From the NCBI RefSeq assembly GCF_017052465.1, contig NZ_JAFHKT010000134.1, forward strand, positions 115,436-179,435: DNA of 64,000 nucleotides, read 5' to 3'. The translations under genes and the position numbers were made by a program. Every line of letters starts with the position of its first letter. Positions within the stretch are counted from its first letter, which is position 1. The stretch comes from Arthrobacter pascens (GTDB taxonomy: Bacteria; Actinomycetota; Actinomycetes; Actinomycetales; Micrococcaceae). Shown here one piece after another: positions 18,079-26,170 of this stretch. A model generated the notes under the pieces. The model made no database searches and had not been told where the DNA came from. It saw only the letters and a program-made list of their open reading frames with translations.

Positions 18079-18597
18079 GTGACCGACACGATCCTGATGG
18101 CCGAGGTGGCCGACGCCCTGGAACTCCACGGCGTCCGCCACGACGTACTCGAGTGCTCCCCGGAGCTCGCCGACACCGCGGCGTTCTGCGAGCACTATGG
18201 CTTCACCCTCGAGGAGGCGGCCAACACGATCGTCGTGACGTCAAAGAAGGTTGACCCGCCCAGGTACGCGGTGTGCGTGGTGCTCGGCACCACCCGCCTC
18301 GACGTGAACCGCGCCGTCCGCGGGCTGCTCGGCGTCAAGCGCGCCTCCTTTGCCGACGCCGACACCACCACCGCCCTGACCGGCATGCTGGTGGGCGGCG
18401 TCACCGCGCCCGGCATTCAGGGGCTCCCGATCTACGTGGACCGGGCCGTGATGGACGCGGACCGGGTGGTCATGGGCGGCGGCAACAGGTCCAACAAGAT
18501 CGTCCTGGCCCCGGCCGAACTCCGCAAGCTGCCCGGCATCGAGGTGGTGGACGGCCTGGCCACACCGCGTGAGCCCGCCGACGTGCTGCGGGACTGA
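18079..18597 (+). CDS. YbaK/EbsC family aminoacyl-tRNA deacylase-like protein
   Basis: A 172-residue protein of the YbaK/ProX editing-domain family, which hydrolyses mischarged aminoacyl-tRNA (for example Cys-tRNA-Pro). Typical pieces are ANTIVVTSKK, the central LGVKRASFAD strand-helix with the conserved Lys, the GGVTAPGI turn and the closing MGGGNRSNKIVL segment. The GTG start at 18079 has GAGAGGAA upstream. It is free-standing and not fused to a synthetase. The tRNA specificity cannot be read from sequence. Confidence 0.85.
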   Translation: MTDTILMAEVADALELHGVRHDVLECSPELADTAAFCEHYGFTLEEAANTIVVTSKKVDPPRYAVCVVLGTTRLDVNRAVRGLLGVKRASFADADTTTALTGMLVGGVTAPGIQGLPIYVDRAVMDADRVVMGGGNRSNKIVLAPAELRKLPGIEVVDGLATPREPADVLRD

Positions 18598-18605
18598 CGC
18601 CGCTT

Positions 18606-19526
18606 TCAGCCGCCCAGCACCACGTTGGCCGGCGGCTGCCCTGCCAGCATGAGGTCGATCTGCCGCTGCAGCAGCCGTCCCATCCGCGGGCGCATCGCGG
18701 AGCTGGCGCCGCCCACGTGCGGGGTGATGATGACGCCCGGCGTCGACCACAGCGGGTGGTCCCGCGGCAGCGGCTCCGGGTCGGTGACGTCCAGGGCGGC
18801 ACGGATCCGGCCGGAGGACGTGTGGCGGACCAGAGCGTCGGTGTCCGCCACCGGCCCGCGCGCCACGTTGACCAGCAGCGCGCCGTCGGGCATGGCCGCG
18901 AGGAAGGCGTCGTCGACGAGGTGCCGCGTGGCGTCGCTCAGCGGGACGCCCACCACCACGATGTCGTGCTCCGGCAGCAGCGCGGGCAGTTCGCCGATGC
19001 CGTGGACTTCGCCGCTTTCATCGGTCCGGGCCCGGCTGGCCACCCTGGTGACACTGGTTTCGAACGGGATAAGCCGCTGCTCGATCGCCTTGCCCACTCC
19101 GCCGTAGCCCACGATCAGGACCCGCCGGTCGGCCAGGCTGGCGGTCGGCTTGGTCTCCCAGAAGCCCTCCTGCTGGTTGCGCAGGAGGCGCGGGAACTCC
19201 CGCTGGCTCGCCAGGACCATGGCCAGGACAAGTTCCGCGGTGGAGGTCTCGTGGACGCCGGCCGCATTGGCGAAAACGCGGCCCGCGGGCAGCGCCTCCG
19301 CCACGCCGTCGTACCCGATCGACTGGCTCTGCACCAGGGCCGTTTCCACGCCTTCGAGCCTGCGCAGCACCTGTGCCCCGCCCATGTAGGGCGGCACCAC
19401 GATGTCGATGCGCGGCTGCGGCGGCTCGCCGGCGAAGTCCCATTCGAGCACCGTGACGTCCGCATGCGGGTTCAGGTACTCGCGCAGTGCCGCATCCGGC
19501 AGGCTCACACTTATCTTCCGGGTCAT
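18606..19526 (-). CDS. D-isomer-specific 2-hydroxyacid dehydrogenase
   Basis: A 306-residue NAD(P)-dependent dehydrogenase. The Rossmann motif is GYGGVGKAIEQRL near residue 140. The conserved NVARGPVADTDAL segment (catalytic Arg region), an acidic DVTDPEPLP region (Glu) and HVGGASSAMRPR (catalytic His) follow in the family order. The N-terminal substrate domain is short, as in glyoxylate/hydroxypyruvate reductase-like members. It converges with the YbaK gene only 8 bp away. The substrate is unassigned; glyoxylate or hydroxypyruvate would suit the window but is a guess. Confidence 0.88.
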   Translation of the reverse strand: MTRKISVSLPDAALREYLNPHADVTVLEWDFAGEPPQPRIDIVVPPYMGGAQVLRRLEGVETALVQSQSIGYDGVAEALPAGRVFANAAGVHETSTAELVLAMVLASQREFPRLLRNQQEGFWETKPTASLADRRVLIVGYGGVGKAIEQRLIPFETSVTRVASRARTDESGEVHGIGELPALLPEHDIVVVGVPLSDATRHLVDDAFLAAMPDGALLVNVARGPVADTDALVRHTSSGRIRAALDVTDPEPLPRDHPLWSTPGVIITPHVGGASSAMRPRMGRLLQRQIDLMLAGQPPANVVLGG

Positions 19527-19558
19527 GGGTCCCAGCCTAATGGAGCGACCGGCTGCAG

Positions 19559-21069
19559 CTAGCGGGCACCTGCCGGCTGCACGCCGTCCGGGACGGGTGC
19601 GCCAGCTGCGCCCGGGCCGCTGCTGCCCGCCGCACCATCGTCAGCGGCACCATCGTCCGCTGCACCGGAACGTCCGACGGCGGCAGGAGACTCCGGCGGG
19701 CCGCCCGCCGTCGGGCTTTCCCCGCGGAAAGCGGCCAGCATGGCCTCGCGGTCGAACTGGCCCTCCCATTTCGCCACCACGAAAGTGGCCACGCAGTTGC
19801 CCAGCAGGTTCACCGCGACCCGCATGGAATCCATGACACGGTCGGCTCCGAGCAGCAGGGCGACGCCGGCCACCGGGAAGATGCCCAGCGCCCCGGCGGT
19901 GGCCGAGAGCGCCAGGAACGCGGAGCCCGGGACGCCGGCCATTCCCTTGGAGGTCAGCATCAGGATGCCCAGGGCGGCGAGCTGCTGCCCGAGGTCCAGG
20001 TTGTGGCCGAAGGCCTGGGCGAGGAACAGCAGGGAGATCGAGAGGTAGAGGGCAGCGCCGTCCAGGTTGAACGAATACCCGGTGGGCACCACCAGCCCCG
20101 TAGTGGCGCGCGAGCAGCCGGCGTTGGTCAGCTTGGTCATGATGCGCGGCAGCACGGACTCGGTGGAGGCGGTGCCCAGCGCCAGCAGGAATTCCTCCCG
20201 CGAGTACCGGACGAACTGCCACAGCGGGACCCGCGGATAGACCCAGGCCACGGCGAACAGCAGGGCGATGAACACGATCGCCGCGCCGTAGCAGGCGGCG
20301 ATCAGCACCGCATAGGTGCCCAGCGAACCCAGGCCGTACTGGCCGATGATGAAAGCCATCGCCCCGAACGCGCCGATGGGTGCCACGCGCATCACCCACC
20401 CCATGATTTTGAAGAAGAGCTCCAGCACGGTCTCCAGCAGGTTCACCACCGGCAGGCACCGTTCGCGGCCCACCACCACGATCGCGGCTCCGAAGAAGAC
20501 CGAGAAGCACAGCACCTGAAGCAGGCTGTTGGACGCGAAGGCGCCCACCACGCTGGTGGGGATGACGCCGAGCAGGAACTGGCCGGCGTCCTTCGGCGGC
20601 GCCGTGCCGGTCTTGGCGTCCAGCGCGTCCTGCGAGAGCGTCGCCGGATCGATGTTCAGGCCCGCCCCGGGCTGGACCACGTTGCCCACGATGAGCCCGA
20701 AGACCAGGGCAAACAGGGTGGCGCCCGTGAAGTACAGCAGGGCCTTCACGCCCACCCGGCCCACCGCTTTGACGTCGCCCACTGCCGAGATGCCGTGACG
20801 ATGACCAGGAAGATCAGCGGCGCGATGATCATCTTGATCAGCTGGATGAAGCCGTCCCCCAGCGGCCGCAGGCCGGAGCCTAGGCCCGGCCAGAAGTGCC
20901 CGACCAGAATGCCCAGGCACACCGCCACGAGGATCTGGAAGAACAGCTGGCGGTAGAAGGGCTTGCTGGCGGGTTTCTCGGCCGGGTTCTTGGCTGGGTT
21001 CTTGGCTGGGGGGTTCGCGCCGGAGGGCGTCTGGTCCGGCGGAGGAGCCGCTGCGTGGGAGAGATTCAT
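19559..21069 (-). pseudogene. dctA: Dicarboxylate/cation symporter DctA, interrupted by a one-base frameshift
   Basis: A member of the dicarboxylate/amino acid:cation symporter family. ATG 21069 begins [12 protein letters not shown], followed by a Lys/Pro/Ala repeat ([13 protein letters not shown]) and the first helix [20 protein letters not shown]. The frame reads [12 protein letters not shown] and then breaks. Reading on from the shifted frame gives [19 protein letters not shown], exactly what the family has next. One base is missing near 20793-20795 (ACGGCATC for ACGGGCATC). Restored, it would be 503 residues. Later motifs are intact: the serine-rich substrate loop (GTASTESVLPR), PTGYSFNLDG and MAGVPGSAF. 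It is either a real inactivation or a sequencing error. Confidence 0.85.
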
Positions 21070-21567
21070 CGTGGAAGCCTGTCGGTCAGGGGCGGCACGC
21101 GTTATGCCGTTGAGGTCACAGGCAACGCTAGGGAGCGGATGTTTCCGGAAGGCTAAATCCACACTGCGGAATTGTTTAACCGCTCAATGGAACGGAACGG
21201 CATCGCGGACGGCGACTGCGCGGTGCAGGGAACCGGCCCTCCCCCGTGAGATCGCCCACCTTATTTTGAACCAATCAAAATAGCCGCTAGCGTTAATGGC
21301 AGGCCACCGAAGCCCTTTGAGTGCCGCACGGGAGCAGAACCCCCACAGTGCAGGCAAGGCGGTGGCCGACGGGACGCCGCATTGCCGCAGAACCCAGCCC
21401 CGCCCGAACCCACCGACGGCGTGAACGCACCGTTCCGAGATGCCGTTCATGTACCACCGCCCAGGGGACCACCATCAGAGGTCCACCACCCAGGATCTGC
21501 GCAGCCCGCCGCCCCGGCACCGAAACGGCACGGCCGCACCCATCCCGCGACCCACCAGGAGAACTCC
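21070..21567 (+). other. Long non-coding region upstream of the small repeat protein
   Basis: About 500 bp between two divergent genes. An AT-richer part near 21258-21298 (containing TTGAACC and ATCAAAATAG) probably holds a promoter. Downstream of it is a roughly 270-base stretch that would be a 5' leader of the gene at 21568. GGCCACCG at 21302-21309 can pair with CGGTGGCC near 21360-21367. I match it to no known riboswitch. Confidence 0.4.
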
Positions 21568-21819
21568 ATGACTTTGCAGACCGAACGATTCACGGCCCAC
21601 AACGCCGCCACAACCGCTACGCCCAGCCGCACCGCACCCCGGGGCGGCAGCTACGTGACCCTGCCCGCCAGCCGCCACGAACTCCCCCACACTGAGGGAA
21701 CCTACATCACGACGCCGGGCGGCCATCCCGGCAACGGCGAGAAGGTCCAGGGCCGCTACGTCACGCTGCACACCGCACACCCGGACGAAACCGAAGGCAG
21801 CTACACCCGCCGCGGCTAG
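21568..21819 (+). CDS. Small protein with four G-x-Y-[VI]-T type repeats
   Basis: An 83-residue protein starting at ATG 21568, with AGGAGA six bases upstream. It contains four spaced units: GSYVTLP at 27-33, GTYITTP at 44-50, GRYVTLH at 62-68 and a shortened GSYTRRG at the C-terminus (77-83). Between them the sequence is His/Pro/Thr-rich. There is no signal peptide or membrane segment. I do not recognise the family. It has its own strong terminator (21848-21895) and a long upstream leader, so it is an independent transcription unit. Confidence 0.7.
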   Translation: MTLQTERFTAHNAATTATPSRTAPRGGSYVTLPASRHELPHTEGTYITTPGGHPGNGEKVQGRYVTLHTAHPDETEGSYTRRG

Positions 21820-21847
21820 TCCTGCGGTCCTGCCCGCAGGATCGACG

Positions 21848-21895
21848 GAGGGCGGCAGCGGCGCCTGGAGCGCCGCCGTCGTCCTCTTCTTTTTT
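21848..21895 (+). terminator. Terminator of the small repeat protein gene
   Basis: A 17-bp stem with three mismatched or wobble positions (21848-21864 with 21870-21886) and a 5-base loop, followed by a T-rich run TTCTTTTTTT. Confidence 0.8.
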
Positions 21896-21996
21896 GGCCG
21901 GCAGAGCATAGGCTCGAGTGACGTCCGCCTCAACCCCGGGACGATCCAAAGGCGCCTGTCGTTGGAACTGGTAACGAAAAACGGAAGGAGGACTAC

Positions 21997-22599
21997 TTGC
22001 TGATTGTACTGACGGGCATCGACGGCTCCGGAAAGACGACGGCCGCCCGCGCCCTGGTATCTGCCGCGCTGGCCGAAGGCAGGGATGCCCTGCTTCTGAG
22101 CAACTACGCCGGCCGGCGCAGGATGTCGCTGCTCTCCGCCCGGTTCGGGGTGCAGCTTCCCCCGCGGCTGGCCGACGCCGTGGAATCCACCATCCGCGTG
22201 GCCAACGTGCTGATCTCGCACGCCCGGGCCCGCCGGTTCCGGGGACTGGTGGTGATGGACCGGCACCTTCACTGCCAGCTGGCACTCCGCGAGGCCAAAG
22301 GACTGCCGCGGGGACGCGTCCTCCCCTGGCTGCTGCGAAAACTGCCGACTCCCGACCTTGTCGTCCACCTCGACGTCGACCCCCAGCTTGCCCACGACAG
22401 AATCATGGCGCGCGGCACGGACGAGGAATCCCTGGCGGACCTCACCGCACTCCACGACGCCTACCGCGCCCTTCCGGAATTCGCCGGCTTCACGGTTCTC
22501 GACGCCGGCGCGACGGAACAGCAGGTCCTCGCCGAGCTGAGGCACACCCTCGCTGAAGCGGAAAATGCCCGCGCCAGCGCGGCAAGACTCAAGGTTTAA
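21997..22599 (+). CDS. Thymidylate-kinase-like P-loop protein
   Basis: A 200-residue P-loop kinase. The P-loop is GIDGSGKTT at residues 7-15, and a DRH-type motif (VVMDRHLHCQLAL) stands where dTMP kinases carry DR(Y/F). HLDVDPQLAHDRIMARG matches the strand and LID arginine region. The start is TTG with a strong GGAAGGAGG ribosome site. It is a single gene without nucleotide-metabolism neighbours, so it may be a divergent paralogue rather than the essential tmk. Confidence 0.75.
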   Translation: MLIVLTGIDGSGKTTAARALVSAALAEGRDALLLSNYAGRRRMSLLSARFGVQLPPRLADAVESTIRVANVLISHARARRFRGLVVMDRHLHCQLALREAKGLPRGRVLPWLLRKLPTPDLVVHLDVDPQLAHDRIMARGTDEESLADLTALHDAYRALPEFAGFTVLDAGATEQQVLAELRHTLAEAENARASAARLKV

Positions 22600-22655
22600 T
22601 CAAGAACTTCCGAAGAGCGCCGATTCAGCTATTCGCGGCTGTACATTGATTCCAA

Positions 22656-22685
22656 GCTCTCCGATTTCCCCCCAGAACGGAGAGC
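22656..22685. repeat. Hairpin in the gap before the SRPBCC gene
   Basis: GCTCTCCG and CGGAGAGC form a perfect 8-bp stem with a 14-base loop, 57 bp after the kinase-like gene. There is no T-run, so it is at best a weak terminator. The rest of the 299-bp gap (22600-22898) shows only a short direct repeat (CGCGCTGG) and the promoter region of the next gene. Confidence 0.5.
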
Positions 22686-22898
22686 CTAGGGAGCCCCCGC
22701 GCTGGAGCCAACAGACTCGCGCTGGGGTTCCCGCCCATCCTCCCCGCCCTCCCCTGCACCTTCTTCTGCACCCTGGCAGTCGGCGTCCGGGCGCTGCCCC
22801 GACACTGGCCATCCTGTGGCACAACCCGATATGGTAAGCATGCTGACGAATTAGGTTTTGTTCGTCATGGCCTGTTCCAAGTCGACAAAGGAGACACT

Positions 22899-23849
22899 GT
22901 GAGCACGAGGGTAGAAAAACGAATTCTGGTCAACGTACCGGTAAGCACGGCCTACAACCAGTGGACGCAGTTCGAGGAATTTCCGCACTTCATGGGCGGA
23001 GTGAAGAGCGTGACGCAGCTCAGTGACGACCGCCTTGAATGGGTCGCCGAGATCGCCGGCGTCAAGAGGAAGTGGGAAGCCAGAATCCTGGAGCAAATCC
23101 CCGACCGCAAGGTTGCCTGGGCCGCCACCGAGGGCGCCACAAACGCCGGATCGGTCGAATTCGAAGACGTGGGCGGCGGGCAGACCTCCGTCCGGCTCTT
23201 TATCGACTACGAGCCCGAGGGCCTGGTGGAGAAGATCGGCGACAAGCTCAACGTGGTGGAACGCCAGGCCGAGTCCGACCTGCAGAAGTTCAAGGAATTC
23301 ATCGAGGACGAACGGTATGCCAGCGGAGCCTGGCGCGGTTCCGTCAACGAGGGCGCCGCGGTAGGCACACCAGGCGTCGATCAGGCGGCCGAGTCGCGCG
23401 GAGACAGCGGCAAGGCCGGCGTATCCGGCAAGCTCGCCGCCGGCGTCGGGGTAGCCGCCGCAGCAGCGGCCGGAGCCGTCGCCGCCAGCCGCAGCGGGGC
23501 GGACACCGACACCACAGTGCCGGTGGCCGGGGACACCGCCACACCGGCGGTGACACCGGCCTATGCGGACCCGGCATACCCGACAGACACCACCGGGACA
23601 ACGGGTACTGCAGGGGCAGCCGGCACTCTTGGGGCAACAGGGGCAGCCGGTGCCGCTGCCAGCGGCTCGGCCCTGTCAGACGAGACCATCGCCCATCCCT
23701 TTGACCAGACCAATGGCCTCATTGACGACGAAGGCGACTCGGACGAAACCGCAGCCAGCGACACGCTGAGCGACGCCGATCGCGACGAGGCCGCAGACCG
23801 CGGCCCCGGCACCCTCCCGCCCGCTGGCGGGACGCTGGGACAGCACTAG
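22899..23849 (+). CDS. SRPBCC (START-like) domain protein with a long low-complexity tail
   Basis: A 316-residue protein. Residues 1-145 form a polyketide-cyclase/SRPBCC fold (RILVNVPVSTAYNQWTQFEEFPHFM; KRKWEARILEQIPDRKVAW; ESDLQKFKEFIE), a hydrophobic-ligand cavity family. The remainder is low in complexity: an Ala-rich stretch that may form a membrane helix (SGKLAAGVGVAAAAAAGAV), a Thr/Gly/Ala repeat zone (TTGTTGTAGAAGTLGATG) and an acidic end. The GTG start at 22899 has AAAGGAGA upstream. The N-terminal domain resembles small stress-associated cyclase/dehydrase proteins of actinobacteria; the tail is unusual. Ligand unknown. Confidence 0.8.
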   Translation: MSTRVEKRILVNVPVSTAYNQWTQFEEFPHFMGGVKSVTQLSDDRLEWVAEIAGVKRKWEARILEQIPDRKVAWAATEGATNAGSVEFEDVGGGQTSVRLFIDYEPEGLVEKIGDKLNVVERQAESDLQKFKEFIEDERYASGAWRGSVNEGAAVGTPGVDQAAESRGDSGKAGVSGKLAAGVGVAAAAAAGAVAASRSGADTDTTVPVAGDTATPAVTPAYADPAYPTDTTGTTGTAGAAGTLGATGAAGAAASGSALSDETIAHPFDQTNGLIDDEGDSDETAASDTLSDADRDEAADRGPGTLPPAGGTLGQH

Positions 23850-23867
23850 CAGCCCCACCTGACAGAA

Positions 23868-23907
23868 GAGGACGACGGCGGAACCTCCGCCGTCGTCCTC
23901 TTGCTTT
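23868..23907 (+). terminator. Terminator of the SRPBCC gene
   Basis: A perfect 15-bp stem (23868-23882 with 23886-23900), 3-base loop and tail TTGCTTT. Its arms share the GACGACGGCGG core with the terminators at 21848 and 49170. Confidence 0.85.
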
Positions 23908-23996
23908 CCGCCCCGCCGGGCTCCTTAATGGTTGTCACCCAACGGTCTCCGTTGAACGCTGGCCCCCATCAGTACGTCCCGGAAGGCTTGAAGCCC

Positions 23997-25268
23997 ATGA
24001 CAGCGGAGTCCCGGATTAAGCACCCCGACCGGTCCCTTGCCATCCGTGACGCCGCCCTCCCGGGCCTGCCGTACCTGCTGGACAACCAGCGACTCTCCGA
24101 ACTGCTCGGTGAATCCGTGCACATCACGCGGGTCCGCTACAGTCCGCGAACGTCGCTGCAGGTGGCTTACCGCCGGACGAGGAACGGAAGCTTCGACTAC
24201 GGCTGGGCGCTGACCCGGGCCGCCAAGGCGAACGGCAAGCTCCTCAGGCGCGAAGAGACATCCAGGGCGCGCGGCGGGGACGTCCGCATCCTGCATCCGG
24301 ACCCGCGGCTTCCGGACACGCTGGTGGCCGTGGGCGGCGTCGAGGACGACTGGGCGCTGCGGGAAAACCTCGCCTGGCTCCGCGAGCACGGCCCGGAACG
24401 GCTGGGCCTCCGCCGCGCGCCCGGAAGCAGCCTGCTCGGCGGGTCAACCACCACCCTGCGCTACAAGCCCGGGCGGTGCCTCGTCCTGCTGCTTCAGAAC
24501 GCCGGGGCGCCCTTGGTGGTCAAGGCTGCCGCCAAGCCGCTCGGCACCAGGCACCGGCACTTCCACGAAACCCTGCACCTGAACGGCGTGCCGGTCCTGC
24601 CCCAGCTGGGCGACGCCGAATGCGCGGAGCACGGAATCAGCGCCTGCGCAGCCTGGGGCGGGGGTGATCTGGCCGGACTCAACGAGAGCGAAGGAGCACG
24701 GCGCGCGGGTGAAGCCCTGGCCCGGGTCCACGGCCTGCCCCCGGTGGATTCCGGCGCCGGCGGACCGTGCCGGCCATCGGGTCTTGCCGACCGGCTGGCC
24801 GAAACGCGGTCCCTGGTGGCCTCACTGGTCCCGGCGCTGGAGGAGCCGGCACGGCGCCTGGAGGCCGCGCTGCGGACGTTGCCCGCGGCGCGCCGATCCG
24901 GCGAGCACGTCCTGATCCACGGGGATTTCTCCCCCGAACAGGTGCTCGTCAACGGGGCCGAGGTCCGCATCCTCGACTTCGGCCAGGCCCACGCCGGCGC
25001 ACCCGAAGCCGATCTGGGGTCATTCGCAGCAGCGGAAGAAGCGGGCCAGCCGCTCGCCGCCGGACGGTCCGCAGGCGGCCCCACCACCGCCAGCCTGGCC
25101 GAAGGTTATGCCGGGGCCGGCGGCAGGTTCAGCCAGGGCGGCGTAAATGCCTGGGCGGCCTTTCGGCTGTTTACGGGCTGCCTGGAGCCCTTCAACGACC
25201 GCGCACCGGACTGGGCAGCGGACATGGCTTGGCACCTGCGGAGGGCGCAGGATCTGATCGTTTCCTGA
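23997..25268 (+). CDS. Aminoglycoside-phosphotransferase-fold protein
   Basis: A 423-residue kinase-like protein. The catalytic loop is HGDFSPEQVLV, with the family's metal-ligand Asn replaced by Gln, and the DxD-equivalent is ILDFGQA. A related N-terminal motif appears twice (RYSPRTSLQVAYR and LRYKPGRCLVLLL), suggesting an internal duplication. I place the start at ATG 23997 because an upstream TTG at 23901 would lie in the preceding terminator. The substrate (sugar, choline or other) is unknown. Confidence 0.75.
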   Translation: MTAESRIKHPDRSLAIRDAALPGLPYLLDNQRLSELLGESVHITRVRYSPRTSLQVAYRRTRNGSFDYGWALTRAAKANGKLLRREETSRARGGDVRILHPDPRLPDTLVAVGGVEDDWALRENLAWLREHGPERLGLRRAPGSSLLGGSTTTLRYKPGRCLVLLLQNAGAPLVVKAAAKPLGTRHRHFHETLHLNGVPVLPQLGDAECAEHGISACAAWGGGDLAGLNESEGARRAGEALARVHGLPPVDSGAGGPCRPSGLADRLAETRSLVASLVPALEEPARRLEAALRTLPAARRSGEHVLIHGDFSPEQVLVNGAEVRILDFGQAHAGAPEADLGSFAAAEEAGQPLAAGRSAGGPTTASLAEGYAGAGGRFSQGGVNAWAAFRLFTGCLEPFNDRAPDWAADMAWHLRRAQDLIVS

Positions 25269-25337
25269 AGGTCGCTTTTTGAAGGTCGGCTTCTGAAAGG
25301 CCGATTCCCTGAAGGCGGGTTCCAGAAGGCCGCTTTT
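25265..25337. repeat. Five imperfect 14-15 bp tandem repeats
   Basis: Units beginning TGAAGG or AGAAGG and ending in CTTTT or TTCC run from the stop codon of the phosphotransferase gene: CTGAAGGTCGCTTTT, TGAAGGTCGGCTTC, TGAAAGGCCGATTCC, CTGAAGGCGGGTTC, CAGAAGGCCGCTTTT. A hairpin follows directly (25345-25390). They may be decayed terminator-like material; function unknown. Confidence 0.7.
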
Positions 25338-25344
25338 TGACCGA

Positions 25345-25390
25345 AACAGCGGCCACCCAGGCTCCTCGTTGCGCCTGGATGACCGCTGTT
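25345..25390. terminator. Large hairpin after the phosphotransferase gene
   Basis: An 18-bp stem with two mismatches (25345-25362 with 25373-25390) between convergent genes. There is no clear T-run on the plus strand; a short T-rich stretch follows on the minus strand. It is probably a bidirectional terminator. Confidence 0.5.
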
Positions 25391-25413
25391 CCGGTGGCCT
25401 GCTGTGTTGATCT

Positions 25414-25620
25414 TTAGAGAACGGGGTCTGGAGATTCGGTGTGCTTGTTGTGGGTTTGCATCAGGTGCAGCTGCAGTTTCGCCTCTGCTTCCCGCCGCCT
25501 CCGAGCCTGTTCGCGCATCTGCCGCGTGGCTTCGGAGCCTTCGGGATGGAATATTCCGGCCGTTCGATTTCGGGGAGTGCCACCGCCGGAGGGTGGAGCC
25601 GCCATCATCTCTTCGCTCAT
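25414..25620 (-). CDS. Small charged hypothetical protein
   Basis: 68 residues from ATG 25620, which has GTGAGGAT six bases upstream. It starts MSEEMMAAPPSGGG, and the C-terminal half is a likely amphipathic helix rich in Arg, Glu and Gln (EATRQMREQARRRREAEAKL). No membrane segment or signal. I do not recognise it. The clear ribosome site and isolated position favour a real gene, but the evidence is limited. Confidence 0.45.
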   Translation of the reverse strand: MSEEMMAAPPSGGGTPRNRTAGIFHPEGSEATRQMREQARRRREAEAKLQLHLMQTHNKHTESPDPVL

Positions 25621-26072
25621 GCGGGTATCCTCACACGCCCGTGACGCGGCGGGAAGGGCTGCAGCTGTAGTGTGACCGGATCGGAATGTGGCGTCTGCGC
25701 TGAATCTTGCGCTGGCGCTGCAGAGAATAAGGGCCGGCGGCGCTTGGGAAGGCACCCCGGCTCCCGGGGCTCTGCCGTCGGCCCCACACCAATTCTACGG
25801 AGGATGCGGCCCCGCGGACAGGGCAGTTTTCCGGCAATTCCCGGGGCCGGCCCGGGGCCGCAGGGTTGTCCCCCCGCCACCCAGGGTTGTCCCCCCGCCG
25901 CCCCGGCAAATCTGCACCTCTTTGGCCCGTTGCCTGCCGTGCCTTCCTCTGAAAACCGCGGCCTCGGGAGCCCGGGTTCCGCGAAAGTGGTGCAGAAATG
26001 CGCGCCGGACCGCCTCGCGGCCTCCTCTTCGCCTTCAGCCCCTTGACTCGCGGACCACCCCTTCTCTACACT
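25621..26072. other. GC-rich non-coding region with an 18-bp direct repeat
   Basis: No convincing gene. CAGGGTTGTCCCCCCGCC occurs at 25861-25878 and again at 25882-25899 (21-bp period), next to a CCGGGGCCGG/CCCGGGGCCG repeat. The right end leads into the promoter of the glyoxylate operon. Confidence 0.5.
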
Positions 26073-26108
26073 TTTCATAAAGCAGAATCTAAATTCCACA
26101 AAGCGGAA
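26073..26108 (+). promoter_or_regulatory. Tandem IclR-type operator of the allantoin/glyoxylate operon
   Basis: TTCCACAAAGCGGAA (26094-26108) has the TTCC-x-C-xxx-G-x-GGAA symmetry of IclR-family sites. A degenerate copy TTTCATAAAGCAGAA (26073-26087, 12 of 15 bases equal) lies exactly 21 bp upstream, two helical turns, so two dimers could bind on one DNA face. It precedes the operon start at 26171 by 62 bp. IclR/AllR-type control of allantoin genes is known in other bacteria; its use here is inferred. Confidence 0.6.
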
Positions 26109-26170
26109 ACGGTAAAGATGCCGGGATGCACGGGAAGATAGATCAAAGCCCCTCCTCGGAAGGACCTACG

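Noticed and set aside
23901..23996. Longer N-terminus for the phosphotransferase-like gene from TTG 23901
   Set aside because: It would begin in the tail of the preceding terminator and has no ribosome site; ATG 23997 is better placed.
26126..26170. Upstream ATG at 26126 as hyi start
   Set aside because: It lacks a ribosome site and adds residues absent from the family; ATG 26171 has GGAAGGACC at good distance.
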